The notes under the pieces: generated by a model | What the model was told of the DNA's origin: nothing | What the model saw: the letters and a program-made list of their open reading frames with translations, nothing else | Database searches by the model: none | Program-made: the position numbers and the translations under genes | Part shown: piece after piece, positions 45,701-54,804 of the stretch | Numbering within the stretch: the first letter of the stretch is position 1 | Layout: each line of letters opens with the position of its first letter | NCBI RefSeq assembly: GCF_016239305.1 | Contig: NZ_JAEHOQ010000001.1 | Coordinates: 124,001-188,000 of the forward strand | Source: Proteus vulgaris | GTDB lineage: Bacteria; Pseudomonadota; Gammaproteobacteria; Enterobacterales; Enterobacteriaceae | Length of the DNA stretch: 64,000 nt | Direction: 5' to 3'

Positions 45701-45774
45701 CTATTCAACTAAGCCTTACTAACGCTACGTATTGCTCACACGCCTAGAATTAGAAAATAAGCTTAGTTCAATAG
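45701..45774. repeat. Inverted repeat upstream of yadG
   Basis: CTATTCAACTAAGC (45701-45714) pairs with GCTTAGTTCAATAG (45761-45774) with one mismatch across a 46-base spacer. Lies 65 bp upstream of yadG; could be a regulator site or an RNA structure. Confidence 0.5.
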
Positions 45775-46228
45775 GATCAAAATGGAATAAGGATATTCTA
45801 GAGAAAACAAGATCGTAAATAAACCGTTTTAAGGCTCATGACACAAATGAATAAATAAATTTATTTTAACTATTACAGTTAATAAGAATAAAACTTAGTG
45901 TAAGAAAAAATCAGAGACGAAGATGCTATATACTGTTATTTCTTGCTTATATTCCTAATGTATTAATCAACTCATCCCTTAATGTAATCATTTAGCCTAG
46001 CTGATAGCAATAAAATTATTGCCCTTGTTCCTCAATCTTACTGATAGATATTATCTCGCCATTTATTATCTCATTCAATGCTGACTATCTATTTTTATCA
46101 TCCCTTCATTAACCTGCATCAAAAAGTAAAAAAATCACAAGCATAAGTTTTATTTATGATATTTTTCAATAAATCTATTTTTAAATAATATAATGGCAGT
46201 CTTAACAATTAGTTATCTTTTTATACAT

Positions 46229-46242
46229 TTGATTTACATCAA
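46229..46242. promoter_or_regulatory. Perfect FNR consensus site
   Basis: TTGAT-TTAC-ATCAA matches all 10 specified bases of the FNR box. It lies 247 bp upstream of can and 593 bp from yadG. A TATAAA box at 46275-46280 sits downstream. The regulated gene is unclear. Confidence 0.7.
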
Positions 46243-46488
46243 AGAATGTATTGATAAATTCATTAAACAAATGCTATAAAAAGATCTATCTTATTTGAAA
46301 GCGAAAAAATACAGACAATTATCTGTCACTTGGCTTTAAAAAGCCCTCTGATTAATTCAAAAGTAATGGTATAAAAATACCCTTTCTTAGTGGATCTCTC
46401 GCATCCAACAATAACACAGTGCTATTTCGTGTTGGCGTACTGTCAGCGCAAATGGTGAGAAACCGAATTTACAGGCAGTCACGTCATG

Positions 46489-47139
46489 ATGAGAAAAATT
46501 GAAGAGCTGTTAGCCAATAACAAGCAATGGTCAGAATCTGTTACTGAAGAAAATCCCCAGTTTTTTAAAGATCTCTGTAAAGGCCAAAAACCCCATTTTT
46601 TATGGATTGGTTGCTCTGACAGCCGCGTTCCAGCAGAAAAATTGATCAATGCGGCACCTGGTGACCTATTTGTTCACCGTAATGTGGCGAACTTAGTGAT
46701 CCACACCGACTTAAACTGCCTTTCTGTTATCCAGTACGCCGTTGATGTATTGCAAGTTGAACATATTATTGTGTGCGGTCACTATGGTTGTGGTGGTATT
46801 GAAGCGGCTATTGAAGGAACTGAATTAGGACTTATTAATAACTGGTTATTACATATCCGCGATATTTGGTACAAACACAGTTCAATGCTAGGTGAACTTG
46901 CTCCTCATGATAGATTAAATCTACTTTGTGAGCTAAACGTTATTGAGCAAGTGTATAACCTAGGCCACTCAACTATTATGCAAGCCGCATGGAAACGTGG
47001 GCAAAAAGTGATGATCCACGGTTGGGTTTACGGTTTAAATAATGGTGAATTACACGATCTCGATGTCACCTCAGATAGCCGTGAAAAACTTGAGCTTTCT
47101 TATCGTCAAGCGATGGCAAAATTGAGTCATCCACGTTAA
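46489..47139 (+). CDS. can: Beta-class carbonic anhydrase
   Basis: Zinc enzyme interconverting CO2 and bicarbonate, needed for growth in air. 216 residues (E. coli Can 220). Zinc ligands are Cys42 and Asp44 in IGCSDSRVP, and His98 and Cys101 in [11 protein letters not shown] 46489 is chosen over 46486 because it gives the E. coli numbering and N-terminus; no clear ribosome site distinguishes them. Terminates at a bidirectional hairpin shared with hpt. Confidence 0.95.
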   Translation: MRKIEELLANNKQWSESVTEENPQFFKDLCKGQKPHFLWIGCSDSRVPAEKLINAAPGDLFVHRNVANLVIHTDLNCLSVIQYAVDVLQVEHIIVCGHYGCGGIEAAIEGTELGLINNWLLHIRDIWYKHSSMLGELAPHDRLNLLCELNVIEQVYNLGHSTIMQAAWKRGQKVMIHGWVYGLNNGELHDLDVTSDSREKLELSYRQAMAKLSHPR

Positions 47140-47164
47140 TAAGCACATTCTATTCAATAACAAA

Positions 47165-47187
47165 AACCCGCCTAAAGCGGGTTTTTT
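47165..47187. terminator. Bidirectional terminator between can and hpt
   Basis: 7-bp stem AACCCGC (47165-47171) / GCGGGTT (47177-47183), loop CTAAA, A run before and T run after. Confidence 0.92.
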
Positions 47188-47210
47188 CACTTCTATTTTA
47201 AGTAAATAAA

Positions 47211-47753
47211 TTACTCATCTAATAATGTTACATGCCCAATATAAGGCAGATGGCGATAACGTTGTGCGTAATCAATACCGTAACCAATAACGAATTTATC
47301 TTCAATGGAGTAACCAATCCACTCAACCGGTACATCCACTTCACGACGAGATGGCTTATCCAATAAAGTACAGATAGAAATAGAAGCTGGCTCACGTAAG
47401 CTTAAAATCTCTTTAACGCGATTTAAGGTATTACCTGAGTCAATAATATCTTCAACAATCAGAACATCTTTACCACGGATATCTTCATCAAGATCTTTAA
47501 TGATTTTAACGTCACGCGTTGACGTCATACCATTACCGTAACTTGATACAGTCATAAAATCGACCTCATGGTTCACATCAATTTCACGGCATAAGTCTGC
47601 CATAAAAATAAAAGAACCTTTTAACAAGCCGATTAAGACAAGATCATGTTGACCTTGGCGTGGGCGGTAATGTTCTGTGATTTCACGACCTAGCTCAGCA
47701 ATACGCTGTTTGATCTCTTTTTCAGAGATCATGACATCAACAATATGTTTCAT
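47211..47753 (-). CDS. hpt: Hypoxanthine phosphoribosyltransferase
   Basis: Purine salvage enzyme making IMP (and GMP) from bases and PRPP. 180 residues; PRPP-binding motif [14 protein letters not shown], the flexible-loop region [14 protein letters not shown] and the C-terminal [16 protein letters not shown] match E. coli Hpt. The frame is open to 47786, but MKHIVDVMI at 47753 is the family start. In E. coli, gcd lies between hpt and cueO; here it is absent. Confidence 0.95.
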   Translation of the reverse strand: MKHIVDVMISEKEIKQRIAELGREITEHYRPRQGQHDLVLIGLLKGSFIFMADLCREIDVNHEVDFMTVSSYGNGMTSTRDVKIIKDLDEDIRGKDVLIVEDIIDSGNTLNRVKEILSLREPASISICTLLDKPSRREVDVPVEWIGYSIEDKFVIGYGIDYAQRYRHLPYIGHVTLLDE

Positions 47754-47912
47754 GATTAATTTCGATTGGGTTAACGGGGAAAGCAAACGATTGTACCAGA
47801 ACTTCCCTCATCATGCGATGATCTGATTTAATGAAAATAAGGGCACAAAATATTAATTCAGTACCCTTTATCAATTTATATTACTGATATTAATAGCTTT
47901 TGCAGTGATAGA

Positions 47913-49493
47913 TTATTTACTAACGGTAAATCCTGCCATCATACCTGTGTCTTCGTGCTCTAATAAATGGCAGTGTGCCATAAATGGGTGCTCTTTTGTC
48001 GCTAAATGGTCAAATTTCACAAGAATTTCGCTAAATTGTCCTTCAACTTTCACTATATCCTTCCAACCTTGGCGATGTTTCTCTGGTGCTCGGCCGTTTT
48101 CAGATAAAATACGGAACTGTGTACCATGCACATGGAATGGATGTAGCATCATATCGCCACGACCTGATACAACCCATCTTTCATAAATACCTTGCTTCAC
48201 ATCAAATGCAGGTTCTGTCATTGAGAATGGAATACCATTGATACTGTTAGCATTATAGATATCTAAATCGCCATTTCCATGACCACAATTCATCCCTCCG
48301 CCCATCATGCCATTACCGTTGCCTTGGCGCATATGACTCATTCCATGATGAATACCCGCTAATGCTTTATCACCATAACGTTCTGTTAATAACATCATAC
48401 CTTGCATATCTAAACGCATATCCATACGTAAATGTAATGTCCGCGTTGAAAGATTGCTGAGTGTTGGCAGTGCTGGAATAAGCGCTAATTGCTCAGGTAA
48501 TAAGCCTTGCCCTTTTTCTGCTGATGGTAATAAACGCAACACAGGGAGTACATTATCAAATGGTGCTAAAACCATCCCCATTTGGCGTACAGGTAAAGTA
48601 ACAATATTAAAATCACGCCCATCAGAAGTATCCACTAAAACTTCAAAGCGCTCACCCATTAGGATCGGTAATTCAGTCACTTTGACTGGTTCCGCTAACA
48701 ATCCCCCATCGCTGGCAATAACATACATTGGTCTGCCATCACTTGTGGCAAGATTTAAACTTCGCGCATTACAACCATTTAAGAAGCGTAATCTGATCCA
48801 ACCTTTTGGCACAATATGTTGTGGTTGAATAGCACCGTTAGTTAACATTATGTCACCAAACCAACCAATTGCAGCACTCATTACATCAAGTTGATAATCT
48901 ATTTGTCCGTCACTGCCTAAACGTTTGTCTTGTAAAATCACGGGTAAGTCATCAATACCCCAACGATTAGGCAATTTACGGTTGGCAGTTTCATCATCTT
49001 CAATAATGACCAATCCACCTAATCCCATAGCAACTTGTTGTCCAGTAACACCATGAGTATGAGGATGGAACCAACACGTTGACTCCGCTTGATTAGGTGT
49101 AAAAGTTACTGTGCGAGATTTTCCAGGTTCAATCATGGCTTGTGGGCCACCATCTTCTTCACCACTAATCTCAAGACCATGCCAGTGAACCGTTGTAGTT
49201 TCAGGCAATTGGTTATTGATATTAATAGTGACTGGTTGGCCTCGTTTAAGCTTCAGTGCAGGGCCTAATAAACTGCCGTTATAGCCCCATGTGGTTGTGC
49301 TTGCTGTGGGAATAAATTGGGAAACACCTTGTTGAATATTAAGAACAATCTTTTGTTGAGCGTCTGGGGTAATTTGAGGTGGAATCGCCAATGAAGGCGT
49401 GTTACTTTGGGCAAACGCAAAACGGCTCCAGCTCGGTAATAATGTTACAGCACTTAATGTGGCGCTTAATTTTAAAAAATCGCGACGTTGCAT
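47913..49493 (-). CDS. cueO: Multicopper oxidase CueO
   Basis: Periplasmic cuprous oxidase for copper tolerance, 526 residues. Tat signal [11 protein letters not shown]; three cupredoxin domains with copper ligands in [26 protein letters not shown] and [14 protein letters not shown] Met/His/Gly-rich insert (about 380-410: [20 protein letters not shown]) is the substrate Cu(I)-binding region typical of CueO. A CueR-type promoter with 19-bp spacer lies about 75-110 bp upstream. Located between hpt and yacC as in E. coli. Confidence 0.95.
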   Translation of the reverse strand: MQRRDFLKLSATLSAVTLLPSWSRFAFAQSNTPSLAIPPQITPDAQQKIVLNIQQGVSQFIPTASTTTWGYNGSLLGPALKLKRGQPVTININNQLPETTTVHWHGLEISGEEDGGPQAMIEPGKSRTVTFTPNQAESTCWFHPHTHGVTGQQVAMGLGGLVIIEDDETANRKLPNRWGIDDLPVILQDKRLGSDGQIDYQLDVMSAAIGWFGDIMLTNGAIQPQHIVPKGWIRLRFLNGCNARSLNLATSDGRPMYVIASDGGLLAEPVKVTELPILMGERFEVLVDTSDGRDFNIVTLPVRQMGMVLAPFDNVLPVLRLLPSAEKGQGLLPEQLALIPALPTLSNLSTRTLHLRMDMRLDMQGMMLLTERYGDKALAGIHHGMSHMRQGNGNGMMGGGMNCGHGNGDLDIYNANSINGIPFSMTEPAFDVKQGIYERWVVSGRGDMMLHPFHVHGTQFRILSENGRAPEKHRQGWKDIVKVEGQFSEILVKFDHLATKEHPFMAHCHLLEHEDTGMMAGFTVSK

Positions 49494-49574
49494 AATATAT
49501 TCCTTTGAATAAAAACAAATTATTCCGCCTTTATTGAAATAAGATGAGTAAAGAAGCCTTGTAAACTATTACCG

Positions 49575-49605
49575 ATGCTAAAGTTTCCCCTTACTGGAAG
49601 GTCAA
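49575..49605 (-). promoter_or_regulatory. CueR-type promoter of cueO
   Basis: On the plus strand AGTTTCC-CCTTACT-GGAAGGT (49582-49602) resembles the E. coli copA CueR site. On the minus strand -35 TTGACC (49605-49600) and -10 TAGCAT (49580-49575) are separated by exactly 19 bp, the long spacer typical of MerR-family promoters. The predicted start lies about 75 bp before the cueO ATG. Confidence 0.82.
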
Positions 49606-49706
49606 TTAAAAACCCAACAAAATAGCGGGTCTTTGCAAAACTTTTAACTACATTAAGCCAAATAACAAAACTTGCTAAATCATCACACAAAGGAACAACA
49701 CACCTA

Positions 49707-50057
49707 ATGAAAAAAATGTTCGCCTTGTTCTGCACGCTAACGCTTTCTTTTTTTATGCTCTTTTCTTCGGGCGCAAAAGCGCTAACCTACACGCAAGCAG
49801 AAGACTTGGCAGATTTAACCGCTATCTACCTTTTTTTGAATAAAGATTGTGGTTATGAACAAATATCAAAATCTAAAATTGAAAGAGCCTTGATGGTCTT
49901 TTCTCGCTCGCAACAATGGGATGTAAGTAATTATTCAACGTTACCGATGAGCCAATTAAATGAAGACAGTTACAATGATTTAAAAGGTATTGAAGTGTCA
50001 CATAATAAAAAATGTCAGCTACTCGCGAATAAGTCATTAAGTTTATTAAATTATTAA
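49707..50057 (+). CDS. yacC: YacC-like secreted protein
   Basis: 116-residue exported protein: signal peptide to about AKALTYT, then a small domain with four blocks shared with E. coli YacC (AEDLADLTAIYLFLNKDCGY, RALMVFSRSQQWDVSNY, LNEDSYNDLKGI, KKCQLLANKSLSLL). Two mature cysteines (CGY and KKC) could form a disulfide. YacC is a member of the PulS/OutS pilotin-like group; no secretin gene is near. It is divergent from cueO, as in E. coli. Confidence 0.85.
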   Translation: MKKMFALFCTLTLSFFMLFSSGAKALTYTQAEDLADLTAIYLFLNKDCGYEQISKSKIERALMVFSRSQQWDVSNYSTLPMSQLNEDSYNDLKGIEVSHNKKCQLLANKSLSLLNY

Positions 50058-50093
50058 TATATTTGTTGAGTAACGTTGAGATAAATAGAAAAA

Positions 50094-50158
50094 GATAACC
50101 TCTTGGAATAGCTTGCTTATTAACAAGAACCATATAAAGCAACTAAATAGAGGTTATC
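50094..50158. terminator. Inverted repeat between yacC and abrB-like gene
   Basis: Perfect arms GATAACCTCT (50094-50103) and AGAGGTTATC (50149-50158) with a smaller CTTG/CAAG stem inside the 45-base loop. Lies between convergent genes; could end both transcripts. Confidence 0.55.
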
Positions 50159-50186
50159 AAAGATACTAATTTTCTTTCCCTACTTT

Positions 50187-51239
50187 TTATTCTTCTTTGT
50201 GCTGATTATTTTTCTTCTGCCTATATTCATTCCAATACAGAGCCACAGAAGGAATACTTTGAATAATCAACATCCTAAAAATATGATTCGACATCACAAA
50301 AGCAGCATCCACGTTCATTGTGATAGCAGCAAAAGTCATGGCTTCCATACTGCCCGGTGCCCATGCTAATACTAATGTTGCCCAAGGAACTCCCGTTAGA
50401 TAAGCCGCCCCATATGCCACTATCACCGTTAAGATCACATTAATAATAACCACTTGAACAGAAGAGAAAGCATTTTTAATTAGTGAGGAAAATGGGAAAA
50501 CAACAAAATGTGCCCCGATATTCATACCAATTAAAACCATACTCAATTCATTAAGTAGCATTGGAAAAGCAATAGGTTCACCGATAAAAGATTGAATAAG
50601 TATTGCACTGCCTAATGAAGTCAACATAAAGGGGGCTGGGAATCGGATTTTCTGTAATAAAAGCCCTGCACCTAACCCTAAAGCCACAATCAATAATAAC
50701 CACAATAATGAAACCAGCGTCATTTCGGGTATAGCAAACTCAGGCATATTGGCTTTATCTGATCCCACAATAAAACCCGCTAGAATGATCAACACCATTA
50801 AACGAATGGTATGAGAAATAACAATTTTTTGTGGTGGTGTTTTAGTGTGATCAGTCAATGCCAAAATAGCAGCCATAGCACCAGGTACAGCGCCTAACAT
50901 TGACTCTTCTTTCGTCCAGCCAATATGGCGATGGAACCAAAAATAACTCACAAAAAACTGAATAGCTAAACAAACAACAAGAGTGAGTAAAAGGATAATT
51001 AAATTATCAGCACTTCCTAAATGTACTTGGTTAAACATCAAACCAACCGATGTTCCTAAAGTAAGCTGAATAAATGTTAATGTATGCTTAGGAACTGCAA
51101 GCTCCCATTTAAAACGATAAGCAATAATAACAACGACAATTGGCCCAAACATCAAAGCCATAGGTAAGCCAGAAAGTGTGAGAGCACCACCAATTAAAGC
51201 ACAGAAAAAAATACCTGGTAAAGTTTTTAAAAACGACAT
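50187..51239 (-). CDS. AbrB-family membrane protein
   Basis: 350-residue inner-membrane protein with about 10 membrane segments in two homologous halves. GALTLSGLPMALMFGPIVV, GAVPGAMAAILAL and LAWAPGSMEAMTFAAI are the paired motifs of the AbrB family (named after an E. coli membrane protein with a proposed regulatory role on aidB; often annotated as ammonia monooxygenase-like). Function not established. Not to be confused with the Bacillus transition-state regulator of the same name. Confidence 0.8.
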   Translation of the reverse strand: MSFLKTLPGIFFCALIGGALTLSGLPMALMFGPIVVVIIAYRFKWELAVPKHTLTFIQLTLGTSVGLMFNQVHLGSADNLIILLLTLVVCLAIQFFVSYFWFHRHIGWTKEESMLGAVPGAMAAILALTDHTKTPPQKIVISHTIRLMVLIILAGFIVGSDKANMPEFAIPEMTLVSLLWLLLIVALGLGAGLLLQKIRFPAPFMLTSLGSAILIQSFIGEPIAFPMLLNELSMVLIGMNIGAHFVVFPFSSLIKNAFSSVQVVIINVILTVIVAYGAAYLTGVPWATLVLAWAPGSMEAMTFAAITMNVDAAFVMSNHIFRMLIIQSIPSVALYWNEYRQKKNNQHKEE

Positions 51240-51350
51240 GTTGTGTTACTCAGCTTTTTTAATTATGGTTTATCCTATCATTTATACAAATATTTAATAA
51301 CCAAATAGTGATAATGTAATTATTACTTTTCTTAATATTAAGAGCTAATT

Positions 51351-51761
51351 ATGTCGTTAAAAATTACCACTCATCCTACACATAATGAGATCAATGAAAT
51401 TTATGAAGGCTTATTAACGCATAACCTTCGCTATATTCATATGGATCAATACACGCCCCTTGCCGTCTTTAAAGAAGATAATGATAAAAAAATAGGTGGG
51501 ATCACGGGTGATATTTTAGGAAATTGGTTACGTATTCGCTATTTATGGGTAGATAAAGCTCATCGAGGAAAAAATATTGGCACCGAATTACTACACGCAA
51601 TGGAAAATGCAGCCAAAGAGAAAGGGGCTAAATATGCGGAAGTTGATACCTTTAGCTTTCAAGCCCTTCCTTTTTATCAAAAACAGGGATTTGAAATATT
51701 TGGCACACTAGAAAATTATCCTATTAGCGATAAAAAGTATTATTTAAGAAAAAGTTTATAA
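51351..51761 (+). CDS. GNAT-family N-acetyltransferase
   Basis: 136-residue single-domain acetyltransferase. The acetyl-CoA pocket motif is WVDKAHRGKNIGTELLHAMENAAKEKG (about 65-90, Q/RxxGxG/A-type), with the C-terminal FYQKQGFEIFGTLENYP beta-strand. No indication of substrate. Divergent from the AbrB-like gene. ATG 51351 lies after AAGAGCTAATT. Confidence 0.85.
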   Translation: MSLKITTHPTHNEINEIYEGLLTHNLRYIHMDQYTPLAVFKEDNDKKIGGITGDILGNWLRIRYLWVDKAHRGKNIGTELLHAMENAAKEKGAKYAEVDTFSFQALPFYQKQGFEIFGTLENYPISDKKYYLRKSL

Positions 51762-51916
51762 TATTTTAAACTATTCTCAGTGTTCTTAATTTATTTTTAT
51801 TTAAGCTATTATTGAACTCATCATTTTTAACGTTATTCATTAATTTAAAATTCATACAATAGAAATCAATTAACTACTTTTAAGAAGATACATTATAAAA
51901 TGCCATAAAAATAAAT

Positions 51917-51947
51917 AAAAAAGATATCATTAAATGATATCTTTTTT
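51917..51947. terminator. Terminator between GNAT and YheO-like genes
   Basis: 14-bp palindromic stem (51917-51930 with 51934-51947) built from AAAAAA-GATATCAT and its complement, loop TAA; works in both directions. Confidence 0.85.
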
Positions 51948-52015
51948 ATTTTATTTATTGGCAGTACTTAAAAGAATTAACCTTTAAATACAACTTAACA
52001 GCCGTTATTCAATGA

Positions 52016-52648
52016 CTACTCTTTTAGATCGTTATACACAGTCGCTCTTGAAACACCAAGATATTGTGCAGTGATTTCCATTGCCTTACGCAGTGAAAGA
52101 TAACCTTCATCCTGTAAACACAGTAGCAATTCACGTCGCTGATGCGGTTTTAATGCTCTTGGTGTAACAGAATAAGTTGCAGAAAATTCGTCAATACGTT
52201 TTTTCAGCGAATCTTCTGTCACTGAGCTAAAGGTTTCAATAATGTCATTACCTTCTTCAAGGGTTGCAAATTGGTTAAGTACCATTTGCAACCCTTTGAT
52301 CATTGAAATATCAATATTTAAACATAATGCCGCAACATAATTCCCTTGTTTATCTTTAATGCCGATAGACGTACTTTTTGCGGTTCTACCATCAGGGAAT
52401 TGATTGGGGTAATTAGCCACAATTTGCGGAAAGTCGGACGACTCAATACGTGCCATTCCCAATTCTGTTGCTCTATCCCCAACTTTTCTACCTGATAGAT
52501 TATTTTCAATGACCATAATGGTATTTTCACTATCAGTTAGATCATGAAGTACAACCTCACAGAAAGGCGATAATGTTTTACCAATGCCTTGTGCAATAAA
52601 TTGTAGTTGTTCTACCAGCCACTCTTGGTCTTCTGTTTTGTGTGACAT
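52016..52648 (-). CDS. YheO/DauR-like PAS-HTH transcription regulator
   Basis: 210 residues: an N-terminal PAS-like domain (about 10-125) with CEVVLHDLTDSENTIMVIENNLSGR and STSIGIKDKQGNYVAALCLNID, and a C-terminal HTH (about 165-210) with ITAQYLGVSRATVYNDLKE. This is the YheO family, one member of which (DauR) controls D-arginine catabolism. Located 64 bp after the TetR gene on the same strand, possibly cotranscribed. Target is unknown. Confidence 0.85.
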   Translation of the reverse strand: MSHKTEDQEWLVEQLQFIAQGIGKTLSPFCEVVLHDLTDSENTIMVIENNLSGRKVGDRATELGMARIESSDFPQIVANYPNQFPDGRTAKSTSIGIKDKQGNYVAALCLNIDISMIKGLQMVLNQFATLEEGNDIIETFSSVTEDSLKKRIDEFSATYSVTPRALKPHQRRELLLCLQDEGYLSLRKAMEITAQYLGVSRATVYNDLKE

Positions 52649-52712
52649 AACGATCCCTGCAATAGCTAAAACGTAAATGATTTATACAATTTTAACCGAT
52701 TTATTCAAATAA

Positions 52713-53345
52713 TTAATCGTTATCTGCAGGATAATCAGATTTTGCCTGATTTAGAATAGCTTTTGCCATCCACTGAGTCATATCAATGACCTGTTGATCA
52801 TCCATTTTCCAGATATCTTTCATTACCAAAAAGACTTCTGACCCATAAATTAAAGAGAACGATTTAATCACCTTATCCCACATTTCTTGAGGATAGTGTG
52901 CTTTTAAAGGTTCAATAACTTTGAGCAAAATCTCTTTACGGTGACCGCGAATAAATCGTTTTTCTGCATATTCACTCGATTGTCTCTCTTTTGCCCATTG
53001 CTGTAATGAAACTTGCAAAGCACCACGCAGTGCGCCTTCATGTTTAAACATTTGAGGATAGGCAAGATTGAGCAACTCAGTAATGCGTTGTTGCGTATTA
53101 TCTTCGGGAGTTGGTGTCCATGCAATGATCGGCGCTAAACTTGCATCAACCGTGGCACTAATTAAATCACTTTGTGTGGGGAAATAACGATATGCGGTTG
53201 CTCTCGAAACACCTGCATGTGCGGCTAATTCCGACACTGTCGGTAACATTCCTTGCTCAAAAAGCCCCAATGCCGTTGTCACCAATAGTTGATAGGTTCT
53301 TTTTCGTGTACCGGACATGGCATCCGTTTCATCACTGTAACTCAT
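52713..53345 (-). CDS. TetR-family repressor
   Basis: 210 residues. N-terminal HTH (about 14-60): RTYQLLVTTALGLFEQGMLPTVSELAAHAGVSRATAYRYFPTQ, all typical of TetR. C-terminal ligand domain is helical with a Trp/Tyr-rich part. Divergent from the Tm-1-like/PEP-hydrolase operon; the intergenic region holds two matching palindromes, which probably are its operators. Ligand unknown. Confidence 0.9.
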   Translation of the reverse strand: MSYSDETDAMSGTRKRTYQLLVTTALGLFEQGMLPTVSELAAHAGVSRATAYRYFPTQSDLISATVDASLAPIIAWTPTPEDNTQQRITELLNLAYPQMFKHEGALRGALQVSLQQWAKERQSSEYAEKRFIRGHRKEILLKVIEPLKAHYPQEMWDKVIKSFSLIYGSEVFLVMKDIWKMDDQQVIDMTQWMAKAILNQAKSDYPADND

Positions 53346-53476
53346 AGAAAATCCTTCGTTATTCCTACACTTTTATCTTTGGGCTTATCTTAAGCTAAAT
53401 ACTTACAACACTTAACGTTTACTTTAGGTGATTAATTACACCTTATCGACCTTTAATGTGCAAAAAATAAAAATAA

Positions 53477-53492
53477 TGAGACACGTGTCTCA
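53477..53492. promoter_or_regulatory. Perfect palindrome, probable TetR operator 1
   Basis: TGAGACACGTGTCTCA is a perfect 16-bp palindrome 132 bp upstream of the TetR start and 85 bp before the Tm-1-like start. It would overlap the -35 region of a promoter whose -10 is TATGAT at 53502-53507. Confidence 0.75.
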
Positions 53493-53510
53493 AAATAGTG
53501 TTATGATAAA

Positions 53511-53526
53511 TGAAACTCAAGTCTCA
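53511..53526. promoter_or_regulatory. Second palindrome, probable TetR operator 2
   Basis: TGAAACTCAAGTCTCA shares the TGAGAC/GTCTCA half-sites of operator 1 (11 of 12 half-site bases) and lies 34 bp from it, centre to centre, just past the -10 box. Confidence 0.65.
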
Positions 53527-53576
53527 TTATGATTATAATCTATCCGTCGATAATTATAAAAGGTATGGGAAGGCTT

Positions 53577-54788
53577 ATGAAACAGTATGCTGGTTCTATT
53601 TATATTGCCACAACGCTTGATACTAAAAGTGCTGAGATTTTTTATATCAGTGATTTAATTAAAAAAGCAGGCCTTCCTGTTAAAACCGTTGACTTGACAA
53701 CCAAACCCACGACACTCGCACGAGAAGCGGATGTCACAGCAGCAGAAGTTGCACGCTTTCATCCAGATGGTCAAGAGGCTGTTTTCTGTGGTGATAGAGG
53801 AAAAGCAATAGAAGCGATGTCAATCGCTTTTGAACACTATTTAACTCACTGTGATGATGTCTTAGCCGTTCTTGGACTAGGCGGCTCAGGGGGAACGGCA
53901 CTGATTACACCAGCAATGCAATCTCTGCCAATTGGTGTACCTAAATTGATGGTATCGACGATGGCGTCTGGCGATATTTCAGGCTATATCGGGGCAAGTG
54001 ATATCTCAATGATGTACTCCGTTACAGATGTATCAGGCTTAAATCGTATTTCTCGTAAAGTTTTAAGAAATGCAGCGAATCAAATCGCTGGCGCTGTTTA
54101 TTTTTACCAAGAAGAGCATGTTGTTGATAAGCCTGCGGTAGCACTGACAATGTTTGGTGTAACCACACCTTGCGTACAACAACTCACACAAAAACTTGAA
54201 AATAATTATGACTGCCTTGTTTTTCATGCAACAGGAAGTGGTGGTAAAGCCATGGAAAAACTGGCAGACAGTCACCTGCTTCATAGTGTGTTAGATCTTA
54301 CAACTACCGAAGTGTGTGATTACTTGTTTAATGGTGTACTGCCCTGTGATGAAGATCGTTTTGGTGCAATCGCTCGTACTAAAACCCCTTATATCGGTTC
54401 TTGTGGCGCATTAGATATGGTGAACTTTGGACGCCCTTCTAGTGTTCCTGAGAAATATAAAGGGCGTCAATTTTATCACCATAATGCACAAGTCACCTTA
54501 ATGCGCACAACACCAGAGGAAAACCGTCAATTGGGAATTTGGATCGCTGAAAAAATGAATCAGTGTGAAGGCCCATTGCGATTTGTAATACCACAGGGCG
54601 GTTTTTCTGCTCTGGATATCGAAGGGGGTCCTTTTTGGGATCCAAAAGCAAACCAAGCGTTTTTTGATGCATTTATAACAACATTTAAAGAGACAGAGAC
54701 TCGTCAATTAGTCATCAGTCCTTATCACATAAACTCAGCTGAGTTTACTCAGCAAATTTATGATTTACACCAGGAACTTATTTGTTAA
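53577..54788 (+). CDS. Tm-1-like ATP-binding protein (UPF0261)
   Basis: 403-residue cytoplasmic protein of the UPF0261/Tm-1-like family. Segments [46 protein letters not shown] and [11 protein letters not shown] are family hallmarks. ATG 53577 follows GGAAGGCTT; the frame is open to 53529. Homologous to the N-terminal half of the plant virus-resistance protein Tm-1. It forms an operon with the TIM-barrel gene after it (16-bp gap), which corresponds to the C-terminal half of Tm-1. Metabolic role unknown. Confidence 0.85.
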   Translation: MKQYAGSIYIATTLDTKSAEIFYISDLIKKAGLPVKTVDLTTKPTTLAREADVTAAEVARFHPDGQEAVFCGDRGKAIEAMSIAFEHYLTHCDDVLAVLGLGGSGGTALITPAMQSLPIGVPKLMVSTMASGDISGYIGASDISMMYSVTDVSGLNRISRKVLRNAANQIAGAVYFYQEEHVVDKPAVALTMFGVTTPCVQQLTQKLENNYDCLVFHATGSGGKAMEKLADSHLLHSVLDLTTTEVCDYLFNGVLPCDEDRFGAIARTKTPYIGSCGALDMVNFGRPSSVPEKYKGRQFYHHNAQVTLMRTTPEENRQLGIWIAEKMNQCEGPLRFVIPQGGFSALDIEGGPFWDPKANQAFFDAFITTFKETETRQLVISPYHINSAEFTQQIYDLHQELIC

Positions 54789-54804
54789 CCACGGAGAAAG
54801 AAGA

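Larger units (their letters stand above)
45637..46488. other. 850-bp gene-free region between yadG and can
   Basis: Longest gene-free stretch in the window. It holds a near-perfect inverted repeat (45701-45714 with 45761-45774, one mismatch in 14), a perfect FNR consensus at 46229-46242, and a hairpin CCAACA/TGTTGG near 46405-46435 in the probable can leader. No open frame above about 40 codons with a ribosome site was found. It could hide a small RNA or small protein gene. Confidence 0.6.
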
